From Delphinus delphis (Eukaryota > Chordata > Mammalia > Artiodactyla > Delphinidae), in assembly GCF_949987515.2 (NCBI RefSeq), contig NC_082683.1:100427918-100491917 (forward strand): a stretch of 64,000 nt of DNA, in the 5' to 3' direction. This document shows positions 38,001 to 47,081 of the stretch, in pieces. The notes beneath the pieces are model-generated. The model saw only the letters and a list, made by a program, of their open reading frames with translations, was not told the DNA's origin and did not search any database. Every line of letters starts with the position of its first letter. Position 1 is the first letter of the stretch. The position numbers and the translations under genes are program-made.

Positions 38001-41000
38001 CAATGTCTATACAAGTCTCCAAAATGACACATTTTCAATTACAATTTAGGTAAGTGTACTGTATTCAAGCACTGTTCTGTACTTACCAACTCCTTCACCT
38101 TCTCCTGTTTCAGTTTCCTTATGTATAAAGTGGGAATACTAATACCTACAAACCTCACTTACAAGGCTGTTGTGACATCGAGATAATGTATGTGAAAATG
38201 CTTTTTGAGAGCAATTTTTTAAAGGAAAATAAAACACCAGATTAAACTGAATGACATAATTTGGTAGCATTGCTCAGACTGATATTTGGTATTTGGGGTT
38301 AGGTTTGGGTTATTAAGGAAACGATAAATGGTATGGCTTAGTATAGGCTGAAGCATACATTGGAAATGAGAGTAATTGCCTCATAACTTCACCAACGCTA
38401 ACAGTCAGGTCAGCCAGTTTTCAAACCTGGCTTGTCACAGCAGAGTAACAGAGAAGCCCAATATGTTGGCTGAACTTCATGCATCTATTTGTCTCATTGA
38501 GCTCAAGCACTTCCTGAAACTGACAAGCATCTTTGGATGCTATCCCTAGTTTTTTGGCAAGCACCAAGATCCATGAAGGAACGAACAAAACACTAAGTAG
38601 ATACATTTGATGACCTGAGAATGCCTCCCCACCCCACAGCCAACTGTTCCCCAGAAATAGTATCATTCCTCCCTGAGCATCACAGGCAAGCACATGCACC
38701 TAAAGGATGAATGACAAGCAGAAATTAGAAGAGGCTTCATGTACCATGGGGAGCAAATGGAAATAGGCCAGTGGGCTCTGATGATGATGAGGAGGAGAAT
38801 GAAGATGACTATGCAAGTGGCTTGTCATGATGGGGCTGTGGCAATGCTCTTGGAGGTCTCAGGAAGGAAAGTATGGAAATGGAGTCCCAGGAACCAAATC
38901 CTACTTGCTTGAGATCTGGCTCTTCCAGAACAAGCATCCATTAAGCGGGACTGCACACATCTATTTGTTTCATGTTTTTAAACATTGTTTTTTCTAGGTT
39001 GTATCTCCCTAAGTCACTATAGACAGTTGAAAAGTAGAAACTCTACTCTCAAGAAGTATCTTACATTATCACCAAAAATTATATGGTTGATATTTCCTTC
39101 CACTGAATCAACCAGTTGTTTTGGCTTCATGTAACCACAGCTGAAATTTGATTCCTAATTCAAGAGCTTTGCCTTTCAAAAATACTTCAGGGAGTGGTGG
39201 TGATTAGGGAGAGGAAAGAGTGAAACTGACATTTCAAAAGGTGAGTAGATAAGATTTGGTGACAACCTAATTCATGGAGTAAAGTACAGATGACTCCCTG
39301 AGATTTGTATAGATAATTGCTGAGTTCTTTTTTGAGCATGTTTGAGATAATGGAGCATCTGAGTGGCAATGTCTTGAGGTTAGGACATCCACATTTAGAC
39401 AGAGAATAGATAAGAGAATAGAAACAAGAAGTAGAGTGGTGAAGCAGAAAGAACACTGGACTAGGAGTGAGAAAAAGTGTCTGTGACAGCTGGGTGGCCT
39501 TGGGAAAGCCATATAGTCACTAGGAGCCTCAGTGTTCATCATCATAAAAGAGGAATATTAATAATAATAATGTCAACTTCAGAGAATTGTTGTAAAGATT
39601 GACCAAGAAATACTTTAAAAACTACACAGTACTATGCAGAAGTTGGGGATTATTATTATTAACATAGGAAGTGCAAAACTCTTGAGAAAAGAAATATCAT
39701 GCTTGCTGCTTCACCCAACAGACCCAGAAAAACATGCTTATTTCTCAGCAGTGCTTTATTAATGTGTAGGAAAGACAGGTTGTAGATCTTTCATCTGCCA
39801 CATGGCATCTCATAGAGGAACTCAGAGGCACCATGAGTACTATCAGTCCGTCAAAGGACAAGTCTGATTTGAGATGGAGGGGAACATACATAAAAAGTTA
39901 CAATTTTATCGAAAATGGGTTTCACTTTATCTGGTCACAAAAATTCACCATGGAATTTTTTGCATTGGAGGAGGGTTTACTAGGGCAGGACTCAGTAGAT
40001 CCCCTTAACTAATGTCTAAAGGAGAAGATTACTTTATGTCAGAATATCAAATGAATGTCCTCTGAGGTTTCTTAAAAAAGGGATTTTTGGAGGCAGGAAA
40101 ATTCATGAGTGCATTTGCTATGCTATGGGAGATCTATGGTTATTATAAATCTTTGTTGGCTTTTAATGGTATCATTAATAAACACTGCTGAAAAATAGAC
40201 ATGCTTCTGAATTAAAGAATAGTATCTTTTAGAAACTGATACTTTGGCAAATGGCAGGAAAAATAGCCCAAAATACTCACGTTTTTCTTCAGCTGTATGA
40301 AATAAAATAGAACAAGATAAAATATATGTGGCTACAAATCAATGCTTTGGAATAGAAATAGGTAGGTTGGTATAAGAAAGGGGTGTGGTGGGATGTGTTA
40401 TTAAAGCTCATTCTTCCATTTTTCTACAATTTGCTGCCAATAGAAAACCCTGGGAATATAGTTATTATATAGCTCTTCGTTTTCTTTTCCTTTCTAATTT
40501 GTCTCTTTAAATTTATGTTTATAATTTTAAAAAGGTACTCTTTGTAAAATGTGATTTTTAAAAACCTGATCAAGAGGGATGGAAACTCTCATACAATGCT
40601 GATTGCAGGTAAGCGAAAACAGATTATTTGGTAAACAATTAACACCTACCAAACAGCCATTTCTGAGAATCTATCCTACTGAAATAATCCTTAAACATGG
40701 AAAAAGCTTTAGGTACAAATATTATTGTCAGAGCACATTTATACTTAAAAAAATCATAAGGAACTTAAGGGATTGGTTAAGAAAATTGGAATATTATACA
40801 GCCATTTAAAATGATGTTTAGGAAGAGTTTGGAGTGCCATGGTAACTGATTAAGTTATAATGTGAAGCCAGAAAAAGGGCAGGATACAAAGTCACATGTA
40901 TAATATAATCTCAACTGTGGTTTTTTAAAAAAAATTCTTTAAATTTTCAAAGAAAATAGTTTGAAAGAAAAACACTAACATGTTAAAAGTTATCTTTGGA

Positions 41001-41599
41001 TGATGAGGATTGTGGTTTTTTTTTTTATAACTACTTTTCTAAATTTCTCAGTTTCCCTAAATGAGTGTTTATTACTCTTATTTTTCAGTGAAATGTCTCT
41101 TTTTATTTCACATGAAATGTATTACTTTTATAATGAAAAAGACAAATTATTATTTTGGAAATTACTCTGTGTACAAACCTGGATTGTGAACCATCCGAAT
41201 ACACAGATTAATATTAATATTGCCATTATTCTCATGATTTTCAGCTAACGGTATAGCTAAAGACATTTTATAGGACCCTTCTCCCAAGTGTGGCAGCACA
41301 GGTTTTGTTTAGACTAGCAGCGTAGATAATAAATATCTTACACAGTTTTCTACTGGGATCATCAAGGATGCTACTACATGATACAGTTTTAGAAGATCAC
41401 CTCCCTCCTAAAACTAAAAACCAAAATCCCCTTGGAAACCTTGTCTTGTCTTTTCCTGAAATGTACTGTTAAAATTACTATGAACCTTAAATAAAGGATT
41501 CCCGAGCTGACATGATAGTTAAAGGATTGATTGCATATTAAAAGCAGTGAACTCTACAAACACTTTTGCACACCTACCTGGAAGTTTCAACAGAGGCAT
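21412..41599 (-). CDS. AMPD1: AMP deaminase 1 (muscle isoform), complete 16-exon coding gene
   Basis: Hydrolytic zinc-dependent deaminase converting AMP to IMP and ammonia in the purine nucleotide cycle of skeletal muscle; the family forms cytosolic tetramers. I assembled 16 exons by hand: every intron begins GT and ends AG, every phase joins, and the total is 2244 nt (747 aa plus stop), equal to the original human length. Residues 1-127 form the variable N-terminal region. The catalytic half carries the metal-binding HIHAAAC motif (about 303-309), a PHCGEAG motif in exon 13, and the family signature [11 protein letters not shown] (645-655) followed by TKEPLMEEY. The isoform call rests on the N-terminus MPLLKLPAEEK, the 12-nt exon 2 and the NRAS neighbour; AMPD2 and AMPD3 have different N-termini and loci. 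No frameshift or stop was seen, so the gene looks functional. The ATG sits in exon 1 downstream of a muscle-type promoter cluster. Confidence 0.97.
21932..22042 (-). CDS. AMPD1: AMPD1 exon 15 (aa 659-695)
   Basis: 111 nt, acceptor AACCCAAG with a poor pyrimidine tract, donor GTAGACC. Encodes [20 protein letters not shown] through CGISHE. Confidence 0.95.
22234..22407 (-). CDS. AMPD1: AMPD1 exon 14 (aa 601-658), deaminase signature
   Basis: 174 nt, acceptor CTTCCTTTACAG, donor GTACAC. Encodes [20 protein letters not shown] and the AMP deaminase signature [14 protein letters not shown], whose Asp residues act in metal binding and catalysis in the superfamily. Confidence 0.97.
22805..22945 (+). 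mobile_element. MIR SINE in AMPD1 intron 13
   Basis: Core phrases GTAATCTTGAGCAACTTCCT and CTCTGTAAAATGAGATG. Confidence 0.65.
23062..23182 (-). CDS. AMPD1: AMPD1 exon 13 (aa 560-600)
   Basis: 121 nt, acceptor TTTCCCTAG, donor GTGAGTTGG. Encodes [20 protein letters not shown], containing the active-site PHCGEAG, and ends HGLNLKK. Confidence 0.96.
23864..24027 (-). CDS. AMPD1: AMPD1 exon 12 (aa 506-560)
   Basis: 164 nt, acceptor TTCCTGACAG, donor GTAAGTAG. Encodes [20 protein letters not shown] through NSLR plus AA of Lys560. The donor follows AGAAA rather than AG, but the frame with exon 13 (G GAA CGA) confirms it. Confidence 0.95.
24211..24337 (-). CDS. AMPD1: AMPD1 exon 11 (aa 463-505)
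   Basis: 127 nt, acceptor TGCCTCTAG, donor GTAAGCATGG. Encodes [20 protein letters not shown] through SVFLKH. Confidence 0.96.
24735..24990 (-). mobile_element. MIR SINE in AMPD1 intron 10
   Basis: Clear reverse MIR: GAGGTCACACAACTTGCCAA and CACAGCTAGTAAGTGG. Confidence 0.85.
25705..25868 (-). CDS. AMPD1: AMPD1 exon 10 (aa 409-463)
   Basis: 164 nt, acceptor GGCTTTGCAG, donor GTAAGTAC. Encodes [26 protein letters not shown] and TWMIQVPRI, ending with TA of Tyr463. Confidence 0.96.
26426..26600. repeat. (CCCT)n/(CCTT)n polypyrimidine tract in AMPD1 intron 9
   Basis: About 175 bp of C/T only or nearly so. The AMPD1 sense strand is purine with at least seven GGGA units in a row (about 26431-26461). 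Confidence 0.95.
26640..26771 (-). CDS. AMPD1: AMPD1 exon 9 (aa 365-408)
   Basis: 132 nt, acceptor CTGATGCAG, donor GTGAGG. Encodes [20 protein letters not shown] through YFATIIK. About 40 nt past its donor a long purine-rich tract begins on the sense strand. Confidence 0.96.
26882..27119 (+). mobile_element. 5'-truncated CHR SINE in AMPD1 intron 8
   Basis: Body from GCGCAGAGCAACTAAGCC to an AAATAAA-type tail. Perfect 18-nt target duplication AACAGGAGAAGGGCTTGG at 26864-26881 and 27120-27137. The insertion site is about 110 bp upstream of the exon 9 acceptor in gene orientation. Confidence 0.92.
27319..27513 (-). CDS. AMPD1: AMPD1 exon 8 (aa 300-364), metal-binding motif
   Basis: 195 nt, acceptor TACACACAG, donor GTAGGTTG. 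Opens [16 protein letters not shown]. His303 and His305 correspond to the zinc ligands of the adenosine/AMP deaminase superfamily. Ends SLDVHA. Confidence 0.96.
27930..28035 (-). mobile_element. MIR fragment
   Basis: Reverse MIR phrases AAGTAATTTGCCCAAGGTTA and GTGGCTGAGCCAGG. Confidence 0.65.
28095..28275 (-). mobile_element. MIR fragment
   Basis: CAGTTTTACAAATGAGGAAA followed by a decayed body. Confidence 0.65.
28544..28673 (-). CDS. AMPD1: AMPD1 exon 7 (aa 256-299)
   Basis: 130 nt, acceptor TTTTCACAG, donor GTAAACA. Encodes [20 protein letters not shown] and ends DFYNCRK, just before the metal-binding exon. Confidence 0.95.
28870..29095 (+). mobile_element. MIR SINE in AMPD1 intron 6
   Basis: TGACTTTGGGCAAATCACTT with a downstream CACCTCATATAACGATTG, the usual MIR order. 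Confidence 0.75.
29135..29354 (-). CDS. AMPD1: AMPD1 exon 6 (aa 183-256)
   Basis: 220 nt, acceptor TTGAAAAAG, donor GTAAGTG. Encodes [20 protein letters not shown], then a segment ending LLALIARGP plus two bases of Val256. An unbroken reading frame runs through the exon and slightly past the acceptor. Confidence 0.95.
29925..30269 (+). mobile_element. CHR SINE, full length, AMPD1 intron 5
   Basis: Head GGGCTTCCCCGGTGGCGCAG to an AAATAAATAAAT tail. Flanking AGAATCTGCTGTATA and AGAACCTGCTGTATA (30303) differ at one base; a TA run lies between tail and duplication. Confidence 0.93.
30700..31170 (+). mobile_element. Ancient L1M 3' fragment interrupted by a SINE
   Basis: ATGTTTATTGTAACCTTGTT before the SINE and ATTGATTAAATAAATTATG after it follow the usual L1M order. 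Confidence 0.55.
30781..30995 (-). mobile_element. CHR-2-type SINE with poly(A) tail, AMPD1 intron 5
   Basis: Poly(T) of 23 nt at 30781, head ending at 30995. Flanks share GGA(A/G)ATAAACTTTT. Confidence 0.93.
31915..32080 (-). CDS. AMPD1: AMPD1 exon 5 (aa 128-183)
   Basis: 166 nt, acceptor TTCTTGGTAG, donor GTAAGTAA. Encodes [20 protein letters not shown] and continues to NESFYP plus one base of a Val codon. Strongly conserved start of the globular part. Confidence 0.94.
32716..32920 (+). mobile_element. CHR-2-type SINE with poly(A) tail, AMPD1 intron 4
   Basis: Head GGGCTTCCCTGGTGGCGCAG and poly(A) end. Flanks AACTGACCTATTT and AACTGGCCTATTT differ at one base. Confidence 0.94.
34220..34574 (-). 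mobile_element. CHR SINE, full length, AMPD1 intron 4
   Basis: AT-rich tail at 34222, head GGACTTCGCTGGCAGCGCAG at 34574. Flanks share TCTCTCATCTTCTT. Confidence 0.92.
34953..35122 (+). mobile_element. L1 3' UTR fragment
   Basis: AACAACAAGGTCCTACTGTA, a (TA)n run at 35021-35047 and CAATAAATTTTTTTT at the end are typical of L1 3' UTRs in this lineage. Confidence 0.75.
35282..35447 (-). CDS. AMPD1: AMPD1 exon 4 (aa 72-127)
   Basis: 166 nt. The acceptor ACCGAG has a weak pyrimidine tract, broken by AAACCGAG. The exon starts with the A completing Arg72, then KKRYFGQRT, and ends ITGDYSSG before donor GTGAGT. Frame agrees on both sides. Confidence 0.92.
35705..35935 (+). mobile_element. MIR fragment in AMPD1 intron 3
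   Basis: TGAGCTTCTGTATCTCTCTC and ATAAAATGCTTAGCACACTA keep the MIR order. Confidence 0.6.
36766..36946 (-). CDS. AMPD1: AMPD1 exon 3 (aa 12-72)
   Basis: 181 nt, acceptor CCTTTTAG, donor GTAAGTGG. Encodes the N-terminal region beginning [20 protein letters not shown]. Pro48, the site of a known human variant, is retained in the EICP segment. Ends with AG of an Arg codon. Confidence 0.93.
38095..38215 (+). mobile_element. MIR fragment in AMPD1 intron 2
   Basis: CAGTTTCCTTATGTATAAAG and the following AATACTAATACCTACAAACC. Confidence 0.65.
39425..39662 (+). mobile_element. MIR SINE in AMPD1 intron 2
   Basis: GTGGCCTTGGGAAAGCCATA, AATAATAATAATGTCAAC and a GATTATTATTATTA end. Confidence 0.7.
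40281..40292 (-). CDS. AMPD1: AMPD1 exon 2, 12-nt microexon (aa 8-12)
   Basis: Acceptor TTTCATACAG, exon CTGAAGAAAAAC, donor GTGAGT. It adds A-E-E-K and the first base of codon 12. The exon is a multiple of 3 but starts in phase 1, so skipping keeps frame. Human AMPD1 also has a 12-nt exon 2 that is alternatively skipped. The final C precedes the donor G, forming a CpG in DNA. Codon 12 becomes CGT (Arg) once joined to exon 3. Confidence 0.93.
40560..41030 (+). mobile_element. Ancient L1M 3' fragment in AMPD1 intron 1
   Basis: GATGGAAACTCTCATACAATG, TATCCTACTGAAATAATCC and GGATACAAAGTCACATGTAT follow the L1M ORF2/3' UTR order. Confidence 0.6.
41578..41599 (-). CDS. AMPD1: AMPD1 exon 1 coding part (aa 1-7 plus 1 nt)
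   Basis: Reads MPLLKLP plus the first base of an Ala codon, then donor GTAGGTG. The start matches the known AMPD1 N-terminus (human has Phe at residue 4). The 5' UTR lies above 41599; its end is not determined. Confidence 0.92.
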
Positions 41600-41750
41600 T
41601 GTGCTGGGATCCTTGATTCTAGGATAGCACAGTAGAAAGGAAGAGACAGGAGACTGTGGGGATGACTGACTGACAGTATAAAACACGCTGATATTCATTT
41701 TATTATTTTGCTTTGCCCCTGTAATTTGACCCTTCTCTGCTAAAAGGAGA

Positions 41751-41805
41751 CAGATGAGCTTTAGACCTATTTATAGCTTTAGGCATTGACTGTGAAAAAC
41801 AGGTG
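41751..41805 (-). promoter_or_regulatory. AMPD1: AMPD1 proximal promoter: E-box, MEF2/TATA, E-box
   Basis: About 150-200 bp upstream of the ATG. On the sense strand CTATAAATAG (41776-41767) fits the MEF2 consensus CTA(A/T)4TAG and also contains a TATA box. Flanking E-boxes are CATCTG (41756-41751) and CACCTG (41805-41800). Close MEF2 and E-box sites are typical of skeletal-muscle promoters, and a MEF2-dependent AMPD1 promoter is known in rodents. The transcription start is not determined. Confidence 0.6.
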
Positions 41806-42072
41806 AAGCCTTCAGTGTTTACCCTGGGATTTTAGACAAGATATCTGTGGTAGGCCAGAAATTGCATTTCAGTACTCTCTAAATCTTCCTATGGATTGGA
41901 TTCTCTTCAAGTGTAGTTTTCTTGTATGACTGGACCACTGATGACTATTTTCCACCCTAGCGAAACACAATGAAATCGTCCAGCCTTCTGGAAAGTCAAG
42001 GTCCTCAGGATTTCAGTCCTGAGAACAGCTTTCTGTGGTCGGGGAATATGCTGGTACATTCATCAAACTCTC

Positions 42073-42076
<4 letters not shown>

Positions 42077-42125
<49 letters not shown>
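42077..42125. repeat. (CA)n microsatellite
   Basis: About 24 uninterrupted CA units upstream of AMPD1. Confidence 0.95.
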
Positions 42126-42127
<2 letters not shown>

Positions 42128-42299
42128 CTTAAGAAATATTCCTGACTTGGCAGAAATTCACCTGACAGAAGTTATTTAATGAATTAAGTCATAAATTTAC
42201 TTCAAATCTTGTGGAAGCACAACTGCCATCTAGAGTGCTCAGGGACCCTTACTCTATATATTGTTACAAAAAGAATATATTTCTCATGCATAACATTTT

Positions 42300-42495
42300 A
42301 TAGTACACAAAGCACTTTCCAAATATTATCTATTTTATCCTGCTTACAATGCTATAAGGCAAGGAGCACCTTACCCTTGCTTCCCAAATTAGAAAACTGG
42401 GGCCCTGGGGAGAGACGTGCCTTACCCAAAGTCATTCTGATTGTTAATGCAAAGCCAAGTCTCTCTGGACCAAGATCTCATGCTCCTTCCACAGT
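42300..42495 (-). mobile_element. MIR-like fragment
   Basis: Decayed reverse MIR text including TTAGAAAACTGGGGCCCTGG and CTTACCCAAAGTCA. Confidence 0.5.
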
Positions 42496-43099
42496 AACAC
42501 AGAGTCTTGGTTACAGCAAAATACAGGAAGACCTCGATTTTATTGTGCTTAACTTTAACACACTTTGCAGATATTGTGTTTTTTACAAATTGAAGGTTCG
42601 TGGCAACCCTGCAAGGAGCAAGTCTACTGTCACCGTTTTTCCAACAGCATTTGCTTACACTGTGTCTCTGTCACATTTTGGTAATTCTCACAATATTTCA
42701 AACTTTTTCATTATTATTATATTTGTTATGGTGATTTGTGATCTGTGATCTTTGATGTTACCATTATAATTGTTTTGGGGCACCACGAACGCATGCCCAT
42801 ATAAAACAGTGAACTTAATCGATAATGTTGTATGTGTTCTGACTGCTCCACTGACTGGTTCCTGTCTCCCCGCTTCTCCTTGGGCCACCCTATTCTCTGA
42901 GACACAGTTATATTGAAATTAGGCCATTGAATAACCCTACAAAGGCCTCAAAGTGTCCGAGTGAAAGGAAGAGCCTCATGTCTTTCACTTTAAATCAAAA
43001 ACTAGCAACGATTAAGCATCGTGAAGAAGGCATGTTGAAAGCCAAGACAGGCCAAAAGCCAGGCCTCTTGCACCAAACAGCCAAACTGTGAATACAAAA

Positions 43100-44854
43100 G
43101 AAAAGTTCTTGAAGGAAATTAAAGGTGCTTCTCCAGTGAACACACGAATGATTGATAAGAAAGAAAATCAGTTTCATTGATGATATGGAGAAAGTTTCAG
43201 TGGTTTGGAGAGAAGATCAAACCAGCCACAACATTCCTTCAAGCCAAAGCCTAATCCAGAGCAAGGCCCTAACTCTCTTCAATTCTACAGAGGCTGAGAT
43301 TGATGAGGAAGCTGCAGAAGAAAAGTTTGAAGCTAGCAGAGGCTGGTTCATGAGGGTTAAGGAAAGAAGCCATCTCCATAATGTAAAAGTGCAAGGTGAA
43401 GCAGCAAGTGCTGATGAAGAAGCTGCAGCAAGTTATCCAGATGATGTATGTAAGTAATGAATGAAGGCGGCTCCACTAAACAATGGATTTTCAGTGTAGA
43501 TGAAGCATCCTTACATTGGAAGAAGGTGCCATCTAGGACTTTCATAGCTAGAGAGGAGAAGTCATGCCTGGCTTCAAAGATTCAAAGGACAGGCTGACTC
43601 TCTTCTTAGGGGTTAATTCAGCTGGTGACTTGAAATTGAAACCAATGCTCATTTAGCATTCTAAAAATCCTAAGGCCCTTAAGAATTAAGCTAAATCTAT
43701 CTGCCTGTGCTCTATAAATGGAAAAACAAAGCTTGGATGACAGCATATCTGTTTCAACATGATTTACTGAATATTTTAAACCCTCTATTGAGACGTACCA
43801 CTCAGAAAAAAAAAATTCTTTTCAAAATATTATTGCTCAATTGACAAAGCACCTGGTCACCCAAGAGGTCTGATAGAGATGTACAACAAGATTTATGTCA
43901 TTTTCATGCCTGCTAGTACAATATCCATTCTGCAGCCCAAGGATCAAGGAGTAATTTTGACTTTCAAGTATTATTCTTTAAGAAATAAATTTCTTAAGGC
44001 TACAGTTGCCATAGATAGTGATTCCTCTGATGGATCTGGGCGAAGTAAATTGAAAACCTTCTGGAAAGTATTCACCATTCGAGATGCCATTAAGAACATG
44101 CGTGATTCATGGGAAGAGGTCAAAATGTCAACATTAACAGGAGTTGGAAGAAGTTGATTCCAACTCTCATGGATGACTTTGAGGGGTTCAAGACTTCAGT
44201 GGACGAAGTAACTGCAGATGTGGTGGAAATAGCAAGAGAACTAGAATTAGAAGTGCAGCCTAAAGATGTGACTGAATAATCTCATGATACAACTTGAATG
44301 GATGAGTTTCTTCTTATGGATGAGCAAAGAAGGTGGTTTCTATTTTCTTTCTTTCTTTTTTTGGCCACTCCACACAGCTTGCGGAATCTTAGTTTCCCGA
44401 CCAGGGATCAAACCTGGGCCCTGGCAGTGAAAGTGCCGAGTCCTAACCACTGGACCACCGGGGAATTCCCAGAAGGTGATTTCTTGAGCTGGAATCTACT
44501 GCTGGTGAAAATTTTGTGAAGGTCGTTGAAATGACAGCAAAGAATTTAGAATATTACATAAACTTAGTTGATAAATCAGTGGCAGGGTTTGAGAGGATTG
44601 ACTCCAATTTTGAAAGAAGTCGTACTGTGTGTAAAATGCTATCAAACAGCGGTGCATGCTACAGAGAAATCGTTCATGAAAGGAAGAGTCAATTGAGGCA
44701 GCAAACTTCACTGTTGTCTTATTTTAAGAAATTGCCACAGCCATCCCAGCCTTCAGCAACCACCACCCTGATCCGTCAGCAGCCATCAACATTGAGGCAA
44801 GACCCTCCACCAGCAAGAAGATTAAGACTCTCTGAAGGCTCAGATGATGGTTAG
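43100..44854 (+). pseudogene. Tigger1 transposase relic
   Basis: Fragments show the helix-turn-helix region (around 43152-43457) and the DDE-domain region (around 43879-44157), then a C-terminal piece (44516-44854). Several frameshifts and a nested SINE prevent any continuous protein. No sign of domestication. Confidence 0.8.
44341..44470 (-). mobile_element. CHR-type short SINE nested in Tigger1
   Basis: Minus-strand short SINE ending GGGGAATTCCC. Target copies AGAAGGTGGTTTC (44328-44340) and AGAAGGTGATTTC (44471-44483). Confidence 0.88.
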
Positions 44855-45539
44855 CATTTTTTAACAATAAAGTATTTTAAAATTAAGATATGTACATTGT
44901 TATTTAGATATAATGCTACTGCACACTTAATAGACCACAGGATAATGTAAACATAACTTTTATATGCACTGGGAAACAAAAAAGGTTGTGTGACTTGCTT
45001 TATGTGATACTCACTACCTTGTAGTGGTCTGGAACCAAACCTGCAATATCTCCAAGGTACACCTGTCTGTGATAATTACTGTTAGGTAAATAAAGTACTT
45101 AGCTAGACTCAGCAGAATTTATGAACTGTAACAGCATATATTAAAGATAGTAGCATCAGTGTGGAACTTCAGATTTGGAACAGAATTGTGGGCATGGACT
45201 GAACGATCTTTTAACTACTATTTTCTACTGAAAGTTGGGACAAGCCTCTTTGTCTGCAAAGAGAACATTTTACGGCTTAGCTTTATGGCCATCCTCTCCT
45301 TTCAATCAACAATCTTAGAAACACATTACAAAGTTGTTTCTCAACCAAAATATTTTTTGTTCCTTTTGAACTCTTTTTTGTGACATTTCCATCTGGATTT
45401 CCCAATGGTATCTACAAATGGATATATACAAACCAAACATCTCCCCCCCAAATCAGCTTCTCCTTCAAATGACTCTTAACCTTTATATGTTACCCTCCAC
45501 TTTCCCCATTCTATTTGTGACAGATACCCTAGTTGTCTA

Positions 45540-46045
45540 TTCAAATATCATTTTCTCTTTTTTCTTATTAACAAAAGTTAACTAATGTTGACAAGTGTTA
45601 ACCGATGTGCTCAGCCAAAAAACTATATTTGCTATACTCTTTGCAGTGAGAGTGGCCATGTGACACAGTCTGCCCAATGGGATAGAAGCAGAATTGCTGG
45701 GCGGGATGTCTGGAAGAGCTCTTTTAAAAGAGGCCAACTCAGCTGGCATATGTTTTGCCTTTTGCCCTTCTTCTTATTCCTGCCTGGAATAAGAAAATAT
45801 CTGGGTAGGTTGAGTGCAAATCAACAATTGTTGTAACACAAGTGACAAGCAGGACAAAAGCCACATGTGAAGAATGCCTGAGCAGAAAGAAAGGGCCTGG
45901 GTTCCTGATGGTATCCTTAAGCCACCACAGTAGCGCTGGACTGCCCACCTCCAGACTTCTTAATATATGAGAAAATAAATTTGTTTTATCCACTGATTAG
46001 TCTGGGTTTTTTAGCTACTAGCAACCAATGTAATTCTAACTGATA
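45540..46045 (+). mobile_element. Possible MaLR/MLT-type LTR remnant
   Basis: Ends with AGAAAATAAATTTGTTTTAT and AGCAACCAATGTAATTCTAA, a pattern of old mammalian LTRs. No coding content. Assignment from memory, uncertain. Confidence 0.35.
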
Positions 46046-46878
46046 AGTCATGAGTTATTTCAAATTCAGATGATTGCAATAGATTCTAATTATTTTCCCT
46101 GTCACCAATCCATATTGCAAAATACTGCCAGGCTAAATCTTCTTGAAACACAACTTTGATCATTATAGTCTCAGTTCAAAAACATTCACTAACTCTTCAT
46201 TCATTGTTTCAACAAATATTTCTTGGGCACTTAAGAAGACCAAGTTTACGTGGTTAAGGTGAACTAGACCTCGGTTCTAATTCTGTTTCCTCCTCTTACT
46301 AGTTGTGTGGCCTCAACTTTTGAAAACCTAACCAGACACTGTCCTGAGCAATGCCATTTAGTGAACAAGACAAGGCCTCTGCTTATATTCTAATGGGCAA
46401 TACACAATAATTTCAGGTAGTAATGGGTGTTATGAAGAAAACAAGACAAGGTTATTTCTAGTGACGAGAGATGGTTTTCAGCCAATCCTATAATGGAGGA
46501 CAGGAGTAGATCACTTCTCAGAACTGTTTAGATTAGTAGTATAGATTTTTAGATACCTCACACAAGTCTCTACTGGATCATGAAAGACTTTATCCATACA
46601 AATGGCCAAACTTCTTGAATAAATTTCCCTATCACTATAGAGCACTACAGAGAAAACAAAGTTCCTCTCGCTACTTCATGGTCTTATCCCACTGATGCCC
46701 CCTCAAACATTTTTTATATACCCACCCATTTTACAGTCCAAACCCTTTTTCATAAATGCACTCTTTTCAAGAATTCATGACCCACCTGTGGAACTGCAAT
46801 TAGTTCAGTATGGTTGGGACTGAAGAGCCTCAGATTGTAGTCTGAAAAAGTCTTGGCCAGGCCAATGGGGAGCTCCCC

Positions 46879-46920
46879 AAAAAGACTGCCATTAAAGAAA
46901 AAAAAAAAAGACTGCCATTA
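46879..46920. repeat. 16-nt direct repeat flanking an A-rich spacer
   Basis: AAAAAGACTGCCATTA at 46879-46894 and 46905-46920 with AAGAAAAAAA between. Confidence 0.95.
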
Positions 46921-47081
46921 TAGGAATTCAGGGCTGAGCAGAATTGATCCAACTCTATACCCTCATCATGGTCAATCATTGACTGTGGGATGGTGAGGGG
47001 GGTACTGAGCATGGCTTCAAGGTTGCAGATGAAAAGGTGTGGAAACTGGAAGCTGTTCAAGGGCCTCTTCTCCCACCTCTG

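Larger units (their letters stand above)
42524..45065 (+). mobile_element. Near full-length Tigger1 DNA transposon with dead transposase
   Basis: Starts CAGGAAGACCTCG after TA and ends in the inverted CAGGTGTACCTTGG. The interior follows Tigger1 (TcMar, pogo-like, CENP-B-related DDE transposase) from 5' UTR to 3' UTR. The transposase survives as separate open pieces at 43152-43457, 43879-44157 and 44516-44854 in different frames, with stops and indels between, and a SINE at 44341-44470. Inactive. Confidence 0.88.

Noticed and set aside
43152..44854. Possible domesticated transposase
   Set aside because: The Tigger1 pieces lie in different frames with stops and a nested SINE, so no intact coding sequence is present.
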